Origin: Bacteroides sp.
GTDB taxonomy: Bacteria; Bacteroidota; Bacteroidia; Bacteroidales; Muribaculaceae
Direction of reading: 5' to 3'
DNA: 64,000 nt
NCBI GenBank assembly: GCA_014802045.1
Contig: JAAVDA010000012.1
Span: 1-64,000 of the forward strand
A program made the position numbers and the translations under genes. The notes beneath the pieces were generated by a model. It saw only the letters and a list, made by a program, of their open reading frames with translations, searched no databases and was not told the origin of the DNA. Shown here in pieces: positions 28,357 to 36,627 of this stretch; the first letter of the stretch is position 1, and the number at the start of each line of letters is the position of its first letter.

Positions 28357-29607
28357 ATGAACACACTCGTAGCAGGTCAGTCGGGCGGCCGACATGTGAC
28401 CGACGGCCCTCTCACCACCCCCGCCATACGCGAAACCTCACCCGAACTTCTGAGAAATGAAATCGATTCGCGAGTGGTGCGTATCCGCCCGATGGCTACT
28501 CCTGTAGACCAGATTTCGCGCATGATCGGAGCGCGCCACTCTTCGTCGATGGTGGTGGAATATTACTCGGTAGACACCAAGGCTCAGACGGTGAAGATAA
28601 CCGGTTCGCCCGAAATTCTCGATGAACTTCACCCCGACGGTTACAGGCTCTACACAATCAGTGTCGACTCAATAGGAGTGATAGCCCCTACAGACACTCT
28701 CCTCATAGTCGGTTCGTCGGGCACAAACGGCCCCGTGACTCTTTATGTGACAGACCGCACCGAGGCGCGCAACACTTTTCGCGTGATAGCTCTCAACGGT
28801 GCCGACGAGGATGGGGTGAAGGGCTGCATTGACACCGACCTCCGTGGACGCACTCTCGTGAGGATGGGCAGAGCTGCGGCAGAGCTTGATGTGCAGACTT
28901 CTCAGTTTGAGGCTCTTCCGCAAAAAGCTCAAAACTACTGTCAGATATTCAAGGCTCAGATCGAACAGGGCACCTTCACCCGCCTTGCAGCCAAAGAGGT
29001 GGGCTGGAGTTTCAGCGACCAGGAAGAGGTGGCCATCATGGATATGCGTCTCGGCATGGAGAAGAGTTTTCTCTTCGGGGTGCGGGCGCGCATTCAGGCT
29101 CCGGGAGCATCAGACGAAGTGCTCTTCACCGGCGGCATATGGCATCAGGCCGAAACAGATTTCTCCTATTCAGCGGCTGCCTTCGGCCAAGACACTCTGA
29201 TAGATCTCATGCGCCTTGCCTTTACAGGCGACCGTGCCGGTTCGCGGCGCAAGATTCTTCTGGCCGGTAGCGAGCTGATAGCCCGCCTGAATAAGCTCGA
29301 CTACACCCGTGTGGTTTCGGCCGGCGACACCGTTACCCGCTGGGGAATCGACTTCAACGAACTCCGCTCTAAGTTTGGCACTCTCTATGTGGTTCATTCC
29401 GAGGTGTTCGACCAGTGCGACCATGCCGACGACGGTTTCGTGATAGACCCCGAATATCTGGTTAAATACGTGCATCTTCCCTTCCGTGTGGAGCGTATAG
29501 ACCTCAAGAGCTCCGGGGTGCGCAACACCGAAGCCGTCGTGGCCACCGAGGCAAGCTGCATGGCGCTGCGCCATCCGAAGTCGCATGTGCGTGTGACTCT
29601 TGCCTGA
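28357..29607 (+). CDS. Phage major-capsid-like protein (SU10/DUF5309-like)
   Basis: Resembles Bacteroidota HK97-fold MCPs: QNYCQIFKAQIEQGTF, EKSFLFGVRARI, FTGGIWHQAETDF, RKILLAGSELIARL, KFGTLYVVHSEVFDQCDHADDGFVIDPEYLVKYVHLPFRVERIDLKSSGVRNTEAVVATEASCMALRHPKSHVRVTL. Confidence 0.65.
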   Translation: MNTLVAGQSGGRHVTDGPLTTPAIRETSPELLRNEIDSRVVRIRPMATPVDQISRMIGARHSSSMVVEYYSVDTKAQTVKITGSPEILDELHPDGYRLYTISVDSIGVIAPTDTLLIVGSSGTNGPVTLYVTDRTEARNTFRVIALNGADEDGVKGCIDTDLRGRTLVRMGRAAAELDVQTSQFEALPQKAQNYCQIFKAQIEQGTFTRLAAKEVGWSFSDQEEVAIMDMRLGMEKSFLFGVRARIQAPGASDEVLFTGGIWHQAETDFSYSAAAFGQDTLIDLMRLAFTGDRAGSRRKILLAGSELIARLNKLDYTRVVSAGDTVTRWGIDFNELRSKFGTLYVVHSEVFDQCDHADDGFVIDPEYLVKYVHLPFRVERIDLKSSGVRNTEAVVATEASCMALRHPKSHVRVTLA

Positions 29608-29622
29608 CTATCCTGACACCCC

Positions 29623-30183
29623 ATGCCGATGCCTGCTTTTTCCTACACCCTCTCTGAGTCAGAGCTCATAGCCCGACTCCGCCGGCTGCTGTTTATGGAG
29701 CCGGTAGATGAGTCCGTGAGCCGCACCGACTCTCCCGGTGCGCTCCGGCGCATGGAGCTCCAGGTGGCCGATGCCTATATCGACGGCCTCATCTCGCTCG
29801 ATCCGTCTGAATTGCCCCTCACAGATCTCACTCCGGAGGCAGTTCTCTCCAATCCTCTCCCCGGCCAGCCGGCCACACTCATTCTGCCCCCGCGATGTCT
29901 TCGTCCGGTGTCGGTCAGAATGGCCGGCTGGGGTAGGGATGCCACCATTGTTAAGGCCGGGACAGCAGTGGCTCTGGCTCAAGACAACCCGTTCAGCCGC
30001 GGAGGCACCGTCCGCCCTGTGGCCGTAGTGGAGCCGGCGGGAAAACTCACCCTCTACACTCCGCCGCGCAATCTCGCGCCCTCTCTCCTCGCTCTCCTTG
30101 CCATTGCTCTTCCGCCCGACGGACTCTATCCGCTCACCCAGCCCCTCGAACACCACATTCTCAGTCGGCTTGCCTCGCGATAG
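29623..30183 (+). CDS. Hypothetical protein in capsid-like operon; candidate connector/adaptor
   Basis: 16 bp after the MCP-like gene, same strand; no firm family recognised. Confidence 0.35.
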   Translation: MPMPAFSYTLSESELIARLRRLLFMEPVDESVSRTDSPGALRRMELQVADAYIDGLISLDPSELPLTDLTPEAVLSNPLPGQPATLILPPRCLRPVSVRMAGWGRDATIVKAGTAVALAQDNPFSRGGTVRPVAVVEPAGKLTLYTPPRNLAPSLLALLAIALPPDGLYPLTQPLEHHILSRLASR

Positions 30184-30207
30184 CCGGAGGAGCCCCCGGC
30201 TCTCTAC

Positions 30208-30243
30208 AGCCTATGCTGCCCTTTTTGGATAGCATAGGCTTTT
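30208..30243 (+). terminator. Terminator closing phage-head-like unit 1
   Basis: AGCCTATGCT / AGCATAGGCT perfect 10-bp stem followed by TTT. Confidence 0.7.
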
Positions 30244-30345
30244 GTGTTGCCTTGGCTAAAGAGAATTTAATATATAGGTCACTTGCGCTATTATTTTTTT
30301 TGCACTACTTTTGTGAAAATTAAAATTTTAGCGGAGTTGGAGAAA

Positions 30346-31449
30346 ATGAAAAATCGTAGAGCGATCACAAAAGCAATGATTGTGGGAGGGCTTGCCCTCC
30401 TGCTATCTTGTTCAGGAAATAAGGAAAAGCGTGCGGAGGGTGCTGCCCCTGTAGCCTCTATTCCTGTCGATACAGTTGAGCGGGAGATTCCACCCTGCAA
30501 GAGGCTGAAAATCTCAACTTCGGGCGCATTGCCTATAAAGTCGCTGCCTGTGGTTGAAACGATAGAGTTCCCGGACACGACAGAATATTTTATCGGAGTG
30601 CCGTCATGTGTGGAGGTGAGAGGTGACACCATCTTTGCCATAGACAGCAGTAAAGCTCCGGGCTTTTATGCCTATCGGCGTGATGGCTCCCAGATATTTG
30701 CCTACACCTCCACCGGTCAGGGTCCGGAGGATTTTATGGTACTTAGAAATCTGAATGTAACTGATACTGAGCTGAGCGCTTTTGATGACGGTCTGTGCGG
30801 TATTTTTATAATTGATAAGAATGGCGATTTTGTTCGCACGGTTAAGTGCCCGGTCTACTCGCTTGCGGCATCAATTTCAGACGCGGGTGATATGTGGGTT
30901 GATTTCAGTAATTTTGATGGCATGATGGATGATATCAAATTGGGCTGGGCTCCTCCCGGCGGCCGACCGGACTCTCTGGTTACTGTCCTCCCTATTCCCG
31001 AACATCTTAAAGGTATCTATGCGTCGGGTATTCGTCCTCTTGTTCGCATTTCTGCAAACGAATGGATTTTCACTCCCTCATTCGAACGATATGTCTACAC
31101 TTTGAAAGACGGTAAAGCTTATCCCCGATATGAACTTGATTTCGGCAACCTTTGGTGGGACGACGAGAAGATGTCGAAAATGGCTCACAGCAATGACTGG
31201 GCTGTCCAATTGCAGGATTTTCCGATTCAACCTATGTATATTCAGGAAAATGAGCGATGGTTTGTGGTTGGATTTGCTGTAAATAGGGATAAGAGATATG
31301 TGTATGTTTACGACAAATTGGGCGGTGATTCACGCACCTTTATAGATCATCCCAGAAAGTACCTCCATCCGATAGCCTTGGATTGCAACGATTTGTTTAT
31401 GAACTGTGTGGATAATTCCAATCTCGAAGTGCTCCGCCTTGCGGACTGA
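30346..31449 (+). CDS. 6-bladed beta-propeller lipoprotein
   Basis: Lipobox LALLLSCSG; VETIEFPDTTEYFIGVPSCVEVRGDTIFAID...GQGPEDFMVLRNLNV as in Bacteroidota 6-bladed beta-propeller proteins; ATG 30346 preferred over track start 30283. Confidence 0.75.
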   Translation: MKNRRAITKAMIVGGLALLLSCSGNKEKRAEGAAPVASIPVDTVEREIPPCKRLKISTSGALPIKSLPVVETIEFPDTTEYFIGVPSCVEVRGDTIFAIDSSKAPGFYAYRRDGSQIFAYTSTGQGPEDFMVLRNLNVTDTELSAFDDGLCGIFIIDKNGDFVRTVKCPVYSLAASISDAGDMWVDFSNFDGMMDDIKLGWAPPGGRPDSLVTVLPIPEHLKGIYASGIRPLVRISANEWIFTPSFERYVYTLKDGKAYPRYELDFGNLWWDDEKMSKMAHSNDWAVQLQDFPIQPMYIQENERWFVVGFAVNRDKRYVYVYDKLGGDSRTFIDHPRKYLHPIALDCNDLFMNCVDNSNLEVLRLAD

Positions 31450-31478
31450 GCGGAGTTCATCCGGTTTTGGGGGCGGAT

Positions 31479-31522
31479 GGGGAAATTAGCAGCCGGAAGA
31501 GGAGTGGAGGGGAGTATCTTTG
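31479..31522 (+). promoter_or_regulatory. Promoter P2 of phage-head-like unit 2: GGGGAAATTAGCAG (31479-31492) ... TATCTTTG (31515-31522)
   Basis: Perfect 14-bp match to P1 motif, spacing to -7 element 22 nt versus 21 nt in P1. Confidence 0.6.
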
Positions 31523-31536
31523 CATAAAAAACAGTT

Positions 31537-32220
31537 ATGCAATCATCACCCCTCGAAATCGCTCTCTCTGCCTGGCAATCAACCGCTCCGTTCCGCGCCA
31601 ACCGTCAGCGCTATAAGCGTTACACCTATGGACGGCAGTGGGACGATATAATCACCTCGCCCGATGGTGTGGCGCTCACCGAAGGTGCTTATGCCGAGAA
31701 ATGTGGTCATCGCCCGCTCACCAACAATCTTATCCGGCAGATGGTAAAGACTGTCATAGGCCTCTGGCGGCGCGACATGGCTCCCTCTCATGGTGGCACC
31801 GACACGGCAATAGCCCGACGCAACCATCTCGATGAGCTTGATGCTCGCACCCTCGAAGAGTTTCTCATATCGGGGTGTGCGGTGCAGAGGGTTGTGACCG
31901 AGAGGCGTATGGGTGGCACAGGTGTATGGGTAGACCTCGTGAGTCCGTCGCGATTTTTCTTTTCGCCTGCCACAGACCCGCGCGGTTGCGATATGGAGGT
32001 AGTCGGTATGGCCCACGATATGAGCATGCGCGAGGCGATGGTGAGGTTCGGGGGCGAGGATGGCTCACGGCGCAAAAGAGTGGAGCGCATCTATTCAGGA
32101 GTGGAGCCCCGGCTGTTTGCGTCGGTCGATATGCAGTCGGTGGCCGCATCTCTTCTTTCGGCACCGGCGGGAAGATGCCGCGCCATTGAGCTCTGGACGC
32201 TCGAAAGCCGGCTTATATGA
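31537..32220 (+). CDS. Phage portal-like protein, N-terminal part
   Basis: ALSAWQSTAPFRANRQRYKRYTYGRQWDDI...PLTNNLIRQMVKTVIGLWR...FLISGCAVQRVVTERR...VWVDLVSPSRFFF resembles Bacteroidota phage portal proteins. Confidence 0.6.
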   Translation: MQSSPLEIALSAWQSTAPFRANRQRYKRYTYGRQWDDIITSPDGVALTEGAYAEKCGHRPLTNNLIRQMVKTVIGLWRRDMAPSHGGTDTAIARRNHLDELDARTLEEFLISGCAVQRVVTERRMGGTGVWVDLVSPSRFFFSPATDPRGCDMEVVGMAHDMSMREAMVRFGGEDGSRRKRVERIYSGVEPRLFASVDMQSVAASLLSAPAGRCRAIELWTLESRLI

Positions 32221-32921
32221 TCCGCTGCTATGACCCGGTGGAGTGGGGAGGCTTCCTGCTTCCGGCGTCGGCCGCCCCCCGGATTGAGAAGGAAAACCGC
32301 GGGAGGGCCGAAGAGGCGCGCATTGCTTTCAGAGAATTCGACACCGTGAGATGGCACTGCCGCTGGCTCGCTCCCACAGGCGAACTGCTCGACAGCTACG
32401 ACTCCCCGTGGCCCCACGGAGGCCACCCATTTGCCGTGAAACTCTATCCGATGACCGACGGAGAGATTCATCCGTTTGTGGAAGATGTCATAGATCAGCA
32501 GCGCACCATAAACCGTCTCATCACTATGCTCGACACCATGCTCGGTGTCAGCGCCAAGGGAGCTCTGCTCTTTCCGCTGCGCGCACTCCCACCCGGATAT
32601 AGGCTTCCCGACATTGCGGCAGCGTGGAGCATTCCGGGAGCGGTGATTCCTTTTGACACTGCCGACACAAATCTCCGCCCCATGCAGGTGAGCGGTTCGT
32701 CAGGCGATTGCGGAGCAGCCTCCCTGCTATCTATGGAGATGAAGCTTTTCGAGCAGATTTCGGGTGTGAACGGTGCGATTCAGGGGCGTGAGGTAACGGC
32801 CAACACCTCGGCTGCGCTCTTTGATGCGCGCACCCGCAATGCCACCACCGCGCTCATCGATTTGCTCGAATCATTCGATTCGTTTGTAGAGGAAAGAAAT
32901 CGCCTCATTAAGCAATCTTAA
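32217..32921 (+). CDS. Phage portal-like protein, C-terminal part
   Basis: HPFAVKLYPMTDGEIHPFVEDVIDQQRTINRLITMLDTMLGVSAKGALLFP...LFEQISGVNGAIQGREVTANTSAALFDARTRNATTALIDLLESFDSFVEERN; starts at ATGA overlapping the stop of the preceding ORF. Confidence 0.6.
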   Translation: MIRCYDPVEWGGFLLPASAAPRIEKENRGRAEEARIAFREFDTVRWHCRWLAPTGELLDSYDSPWPHGGHPFAVKLYPMTDGEIHPFVEDVIDQQRTINRLITMLDTMLGVSAKGALLFPLRALPPGYRLPDIAAAWSIPGAVIPFDTADTNLRPMQVSGSSGDCGAASLLSMEMKLFEQISGVNGAIQGREVTANTSAALFDARTRNATTALIDLLESFDSFVEERNRLIKQS

Positions 32922-32991
32922 CTGTGATGGTATTGCATTTTGCCCATGCAGGGTTGTAAATTTGCCAACAGAATGCCAACTTTTATTTTTT

Positions 32992-33558
32992 ATGACTATG
33001 CAACATCCATCTTCCTGCAATCTCGCCACTCTGCGCGACCGCGATTTTCTCGCAGCCTGCCGCAGGGTGCTCGCCGGCCAGCGGCGCACAGACCTCACGG
33101 CAGCCGAGGTTGCGCGCATGGCGGCCAACTCTCCCGCTCCATCCTACTATCTCACCTATGAATATGCCCGACGTATGCTGAGCGAACGGCGCAGGGGCAT
33201 GATCACATCGCGCAACACTCTGGGTTCAGACCCCTCGCAATCTCCGCATCACTCCGGTAGCCCGATCGAGCGGCGCCGTGAGGAGATAGCCGGAAAAGTG
33301 AAGACCCTCATGGAGCGCACACCCGGATTGAAGATGGGCGCCGCTCTCAGCCGGGTGCTTGCCGGGCCGGCATCATCATTCTTTCTCGCTCCCGACACTG
33401 CCCGGAAGCTTTTTGCCACACTTCGACGTGGCAGCGCGGCTCGCCGCCATTCTCAAAGCGTGGCGCCTCATCTTTCCGCCCGGCCCCTGCGCAGCCACAC
33501 ACCGCTCCGCCGCCCCCTTCTGCCCAATTCGGCTGCCGGCCAGCTCATTCTCCGATAG
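32992..33558 (+). CDS. Hypothetical protein with internally duplicated helical module
   Basis: AANSPAPSYYLTYEYARRMLSERRRG and LAGPASSFFLAPDTARKLFATLRRG are clear internal paralogues; ATG 32992 chosen over 32962. Confidence 0.55.
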   Translation: MTMQHPSSCNLATLRDRDFLAACRRVLAGQRRTDLTAAEVARMAANSPAPSYYLTYEYARRMLSERRRGMITSRNTLGSDPSQSPHHSGSPIERRREEIAGKVKTLMERTPGLKMGAALSRVLAGPASSFFLAPDTARKLFATLRRGSAARRHSQSVAPHLSARPLRSHTPLRRPLLPNSAAGQLILR

Positions 33559-33600
33559 GTTGCTGTCTATCCGTCATTTATCACTCATCTCTAATATCTA

Positions 33601-34035
33601 ATGTTTACCATATCCCTTTCGCTCAGTGCTATCTGCGCTGAAATCCTTGCCGAATCGGCTCTGCGTCATCATCTGCAGCCCTCCACCCCCGCTCCGCTCA
33701 CATCCGACTCCACCGATGCGCTCCGCACTCTTATAACGGCCGCATTTGCCTCTATCTGCACAGATCTCGGGCCGCTGGCGGTGAGTGCCGACATATCATC
33801 AGACGGCGAGCTACTTCAGCTCACCATAGACGGCAACCCGCAGTCGGCTCAACAGTTGCGGCTTGCAATCGAACACCTCTTAGCCCTCAGGGTGATGACC
33901 CGCGCCTATGCATCGGCCGACAGCTCTCTGGCAGCCTCCCTCTCTTCGAGCGCAGCCTCCCTTCTGCGCTCGCTTGCAGCCACTATCTCATCTTCCGCTC
34001 CCGACATTCCGGTTATCACTCCGCGCTTCTACTGA
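33601..34035 (+). CDS. Hypothetical protein, last gene of phage-head-like unit 2
   Basis: ORF in series after the duplicated-module gene; no firm family recognised. Confidence 0.45.
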   Translation: MFTISLSLSAICAEILAESALRHHLQPSTPAPLTSDSTDALRTLITAAFASICTDLGPLAVSADISSDGELLQLTIDGNPQSAQQLRLAIEHLLALRVMTRAYASADSSLAASLSSSAASLLRSLAATISSSAPDIPVITPRFY

Positions 34036-34053
34036 CATTCCACGGAAAATGCC

Positions 34054-34061
34054 TAACTTTG
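34054..34061 (+). promoter_or_regulatory. -7 element TAACTTTG only 4 nt before the ATG of the U32 peptidase
   Basis: TAnnTTTG match immediately upstream of ATG 34066. Confidence 0.5.
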
Positions 34062-34065
34062 CGAC

Positions 34066-35316
34066 ATGAATCGCAACGAATTTGAAATAATGGCTCCCGC
34101 CGGGAGCTTCGAGTCGCTCCGGGCCGCAATCAGCGCCGGAGCCGACGCTGTGTATTTCGGAGTGGAGGGGCTGAACATGCGTTCACGCTCCTCGGCCAAT
34201 TTCACCATAGCCGACCTCCACGAGATTGCGGCCATCTGCCGCGAAGCCGGTGTGAAGACCTATCTCACCGTCAATACGGAAATCTACAATTCCGACCTCG
34301 CCACTATGCGCGCCATAATCGACGCGGCAGCCGAGGCCGGGCTCTCGGCCATTATAGCGGCTGATTTCGCCGCCATTCTCTATGCGCGGTCGCGCGGAGT
34401 GGAGGTGCATATTTCCACCCAGGCCAATATCTGCAATGTGGAGGCGGTGAGATTCTACTCTCAGTTTGCCGACACCGTTGTGCTCGCCCGCGAGCTGAGT
34501 CTCGATCAGGTGGCGGAGATTCATGAGGCGATTATCTCTCAGCCTATTCTTGGGCCGGCCGGCCGCCCGGTGCAGATTGAGATGTTCTGCCACGGTGCGC
34601 TCTGCATGGCTGTGAGCGGCAAATGCTATCTCAGCCTCCATGAGATGAACTCCTCGGCCAATCGCGGCGCTTGCACTCAGATTTGCCGCCGTGCCTACAC
34701 TCTCACCGACCGCGAGACGGGCGATCAGATAGATGTGGAAAACAAATACCTCCTCTCTCCCAAAGACCTCAAGACCCTTCCCTTTATAGACCGCATGGTG
34801 GCGGCCGGCGTGAGGGTGCTTAAGATCGAGGGCCGTGCCCGCGGCCCTGAATATGTGCTCACGGTGGTGAGCGCCTACGATCGTGCGCTCCGCGCTCTTT
34901 GCAACGGCTCATTCACCCCTCAGCTCGTTGAGGAGATTGAGGGCAATCTGGCCAAGGTGTTCAATCGCGGTTACTGGGACGGCTACTATCTCGGGCGCCG
35001 TCTGGGCGAATGGTCAGAGAAATATGGCTCATCGGCCACCCGGGTGAAGCACTATGCCGCCAAGGGCATCCGCTATTTCAGCCGCCTCGGTGTGGGCGAA
35101 TTTCTGATGGAGGCCGGAGAGCTCCATGTGGGTGACGAGATAGTGATTACCGGTCCGACCACCGGAGCACTCATCCTCACGGTCAGCGAAATCCGAGTGG
35201 GGCTGAAATCGGTGGATAAAGCCGTAAAGGGCGAAAGCTTCTCAATCCCGGTCCCCGAAAAAATCCGTCCCTCCGACCGCCTCTACATCTGGGTCCCCAC
35301 AACCCCCGGAAAGTAG
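34066..35316 (+). CDS. Peptidase U32 family protein (YegQ/TrhP-like)
   Basis: MAPAGSFESLRAAISAGADAVYFGVEGLNMR, FCHGALCMAVSGKCYLS, NRGACTQICRR. Confidence 0.93.
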   Translation: MNRNEFEIMAPAGSFESLRAAISAGADAVYFGVEGLNMRSRSSANFTIADLHEIAAICREAGVKTYLTVNTEIYNSDLATMRAIIDAAAEAGLSAIIAADFAAILYARSRGVEVHISTQANICNVEAVRFYSQFADTVVLARELSLDQVAEIHEAIISQPILGPAGRPVQIEMFCHGALCMAVSGKCYLSLHEMNSSANRGACTQICRRAYTLTDRETGDQIDVENKYLLSPKDLKTLPFIDRMVAAGVRVLKIEGRARGPEYVLTVVSAYDRALRALCNGSFTPQLVEEIEGNLAKVFNRGYWDGYYLGRRLGEWSEKYGSSATRVKHYAAKGIRYFSRLGVGEFLMEAGELHVGDEIVITGPTTGALILTVSEIRVGLKSVDKAVKGESFSIPVPEKIRPSDRLYIWVPTTPGK

Positions 35317-35419
35317 GGAATTTGAAGAGTCTATAAATGTGGATGATATTTATAGAAAAATCTTAAGAAAGCATTATTCTGAATTTGTTTAACAAGAATT
35401 AAAACGTGTAGTTTTTGTC

Positions 35420-36580
35420 TTAGAAAAGGAATGGGCAATCTTCTTTGAGTCGTTCGAACATAGCCTTATAGCCTTCAACAGTGGGGTGAATTCCGTCTGG
35501 TAAGATAAATCCATTTTTCCATTTGGAAGGATTCTCTGGGTTTATAATAGCCTTATTAATATCAATATATAGTTCTCCACTATTCTTAATCCACTCATTT
35601 ATCTCACTCGGAGAGGGAGAGTCTGCTATTTCATATCGGGGAGTTACTGTTACTAGTATGGGCTTGATTCCTTTAGTTTTTAGCAAATCTATAGCCTGTC
35701 TCATATAAATCTTATATTCATCAACTCTCGAATAATTATTAGTTCCCATACTAATAATAGTATATTCTGGTGAGAACCATGAACACTCTAGTTCTAATCT
35801 TTTAAACCATTGGTCACATACGACTTCTCCACCACGACCATCTATAATGCAATTATTAGGTGTTATCGCTTCGGCTAATTGAGCACACCATCTACTATTA
35901 ATAGGGTATCCATATTGAATAGAAGCCATTCCCTCTATAAATGAATCACCTATGACCATTACTTTTGCGTTTTCTTTATAATCAGAACTCAATACAGATT
36001 TATAGACAGTAACAGAGCCAGATTCAATAGTAAAAAATGGATTTCCAGACAATCGATTTTGCATAAAATCCTCATCAATGTCATACCATCGTTCAAAATC
36101 AAGGTTTTCTCCTTTTAAGAAGAATTTGACTCCGTAAAGGGTCTTATGAAAACCAATTTTATATCGAATTCCTTTTGCCAAAGGAGTGATTAGGTTTATG
36201 CACTCATTTAACTTAATTCCGTTGGAAGAATGAAATTTGTAAAGGTTTATTGTTGCTCCTTCTATTCTTATGAAACCATCAGTCTTTCCAGCTTCAATTA
36301 TCAGTGGTTCATCAGTTGCTGGTTCAAATTCAGTTGTAAATGATAAGTCCTGCAAAAACACATCATGTTCAAATAAAATCGAGTTCTTATCATTCAATTC
36401 GTGAGAGGAAAGTTTACAAGGATTTATAGGGACAGAATCATAATGATGAGAAAATATAATATAATCGGATATTATATTAGTCATATCTGATTCATCGTCT
36501 GAACAAGACACGAAAAAAATAGACGCAAAAAATGTTAAAACGATGCGTATATGCGTCATTAATTGGTACGTCTTATTCAT
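35420..36580 (-). CDS. SGNH/GDSL hydrolase-family lipoprotein
   Basis: FFVSCSDDES lipobox; VMVIGDSFIEG (GDS), IISMGTNNYS, DGIHPTVEGYKAM catalytic blocks. Confidence 0.85.
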   Translation of the reverse strand: MNKTYQLMTHIRIVLTFFASIFFVSCSDDESDMTNIISDYIIFSHHYDSVPINPCKLSSHELNDKNSILFEHDVFLQDLSFTTEFEPATDEPLIIEAGKTDGFIRIEGATINLYKFHSSNGIKLNECINLITPLAKGIRYKIGFHKTLYGVKFFLKGENLDFERWYDIDEDFMQNRLSGNPFFTIESGSVTVYKSVLSSDYKENAKVMVIGDSFIEGMASIQYGYPINSRWCAQLAEAITPNNCIIDGRGGEVVCDQWFKRLELECSWFSPEYTIISMGTNNYSRVDEYKIYMRQAIDLLKTKGIKPILVTVTPRYEIADSPSPSEINEWIKNSGELYIDINKAIINPENPSKWKNGFILPDGIHPTVEGYKAMFERLKEDCPFLF

Positions 36581-36627
36581 TTTATTAATTTTGTATAGTT
36601 TTATGCAAAGATAATAAAATAAATAAC

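Noticed and set aside
31537-32220. Programmed -1 ribosomal frameshift at the portal junction
   Set aside because: CTTATATGA is not an X_XXY_YYZ slippery site and no strong downstream stem was evident; ATGA coupling or mutation is simpler
27852-34035. Intact prophage
   Set aside because: No integrase, terminase, tail, lysis or att-like direct repeats recognised; only head-like functions present
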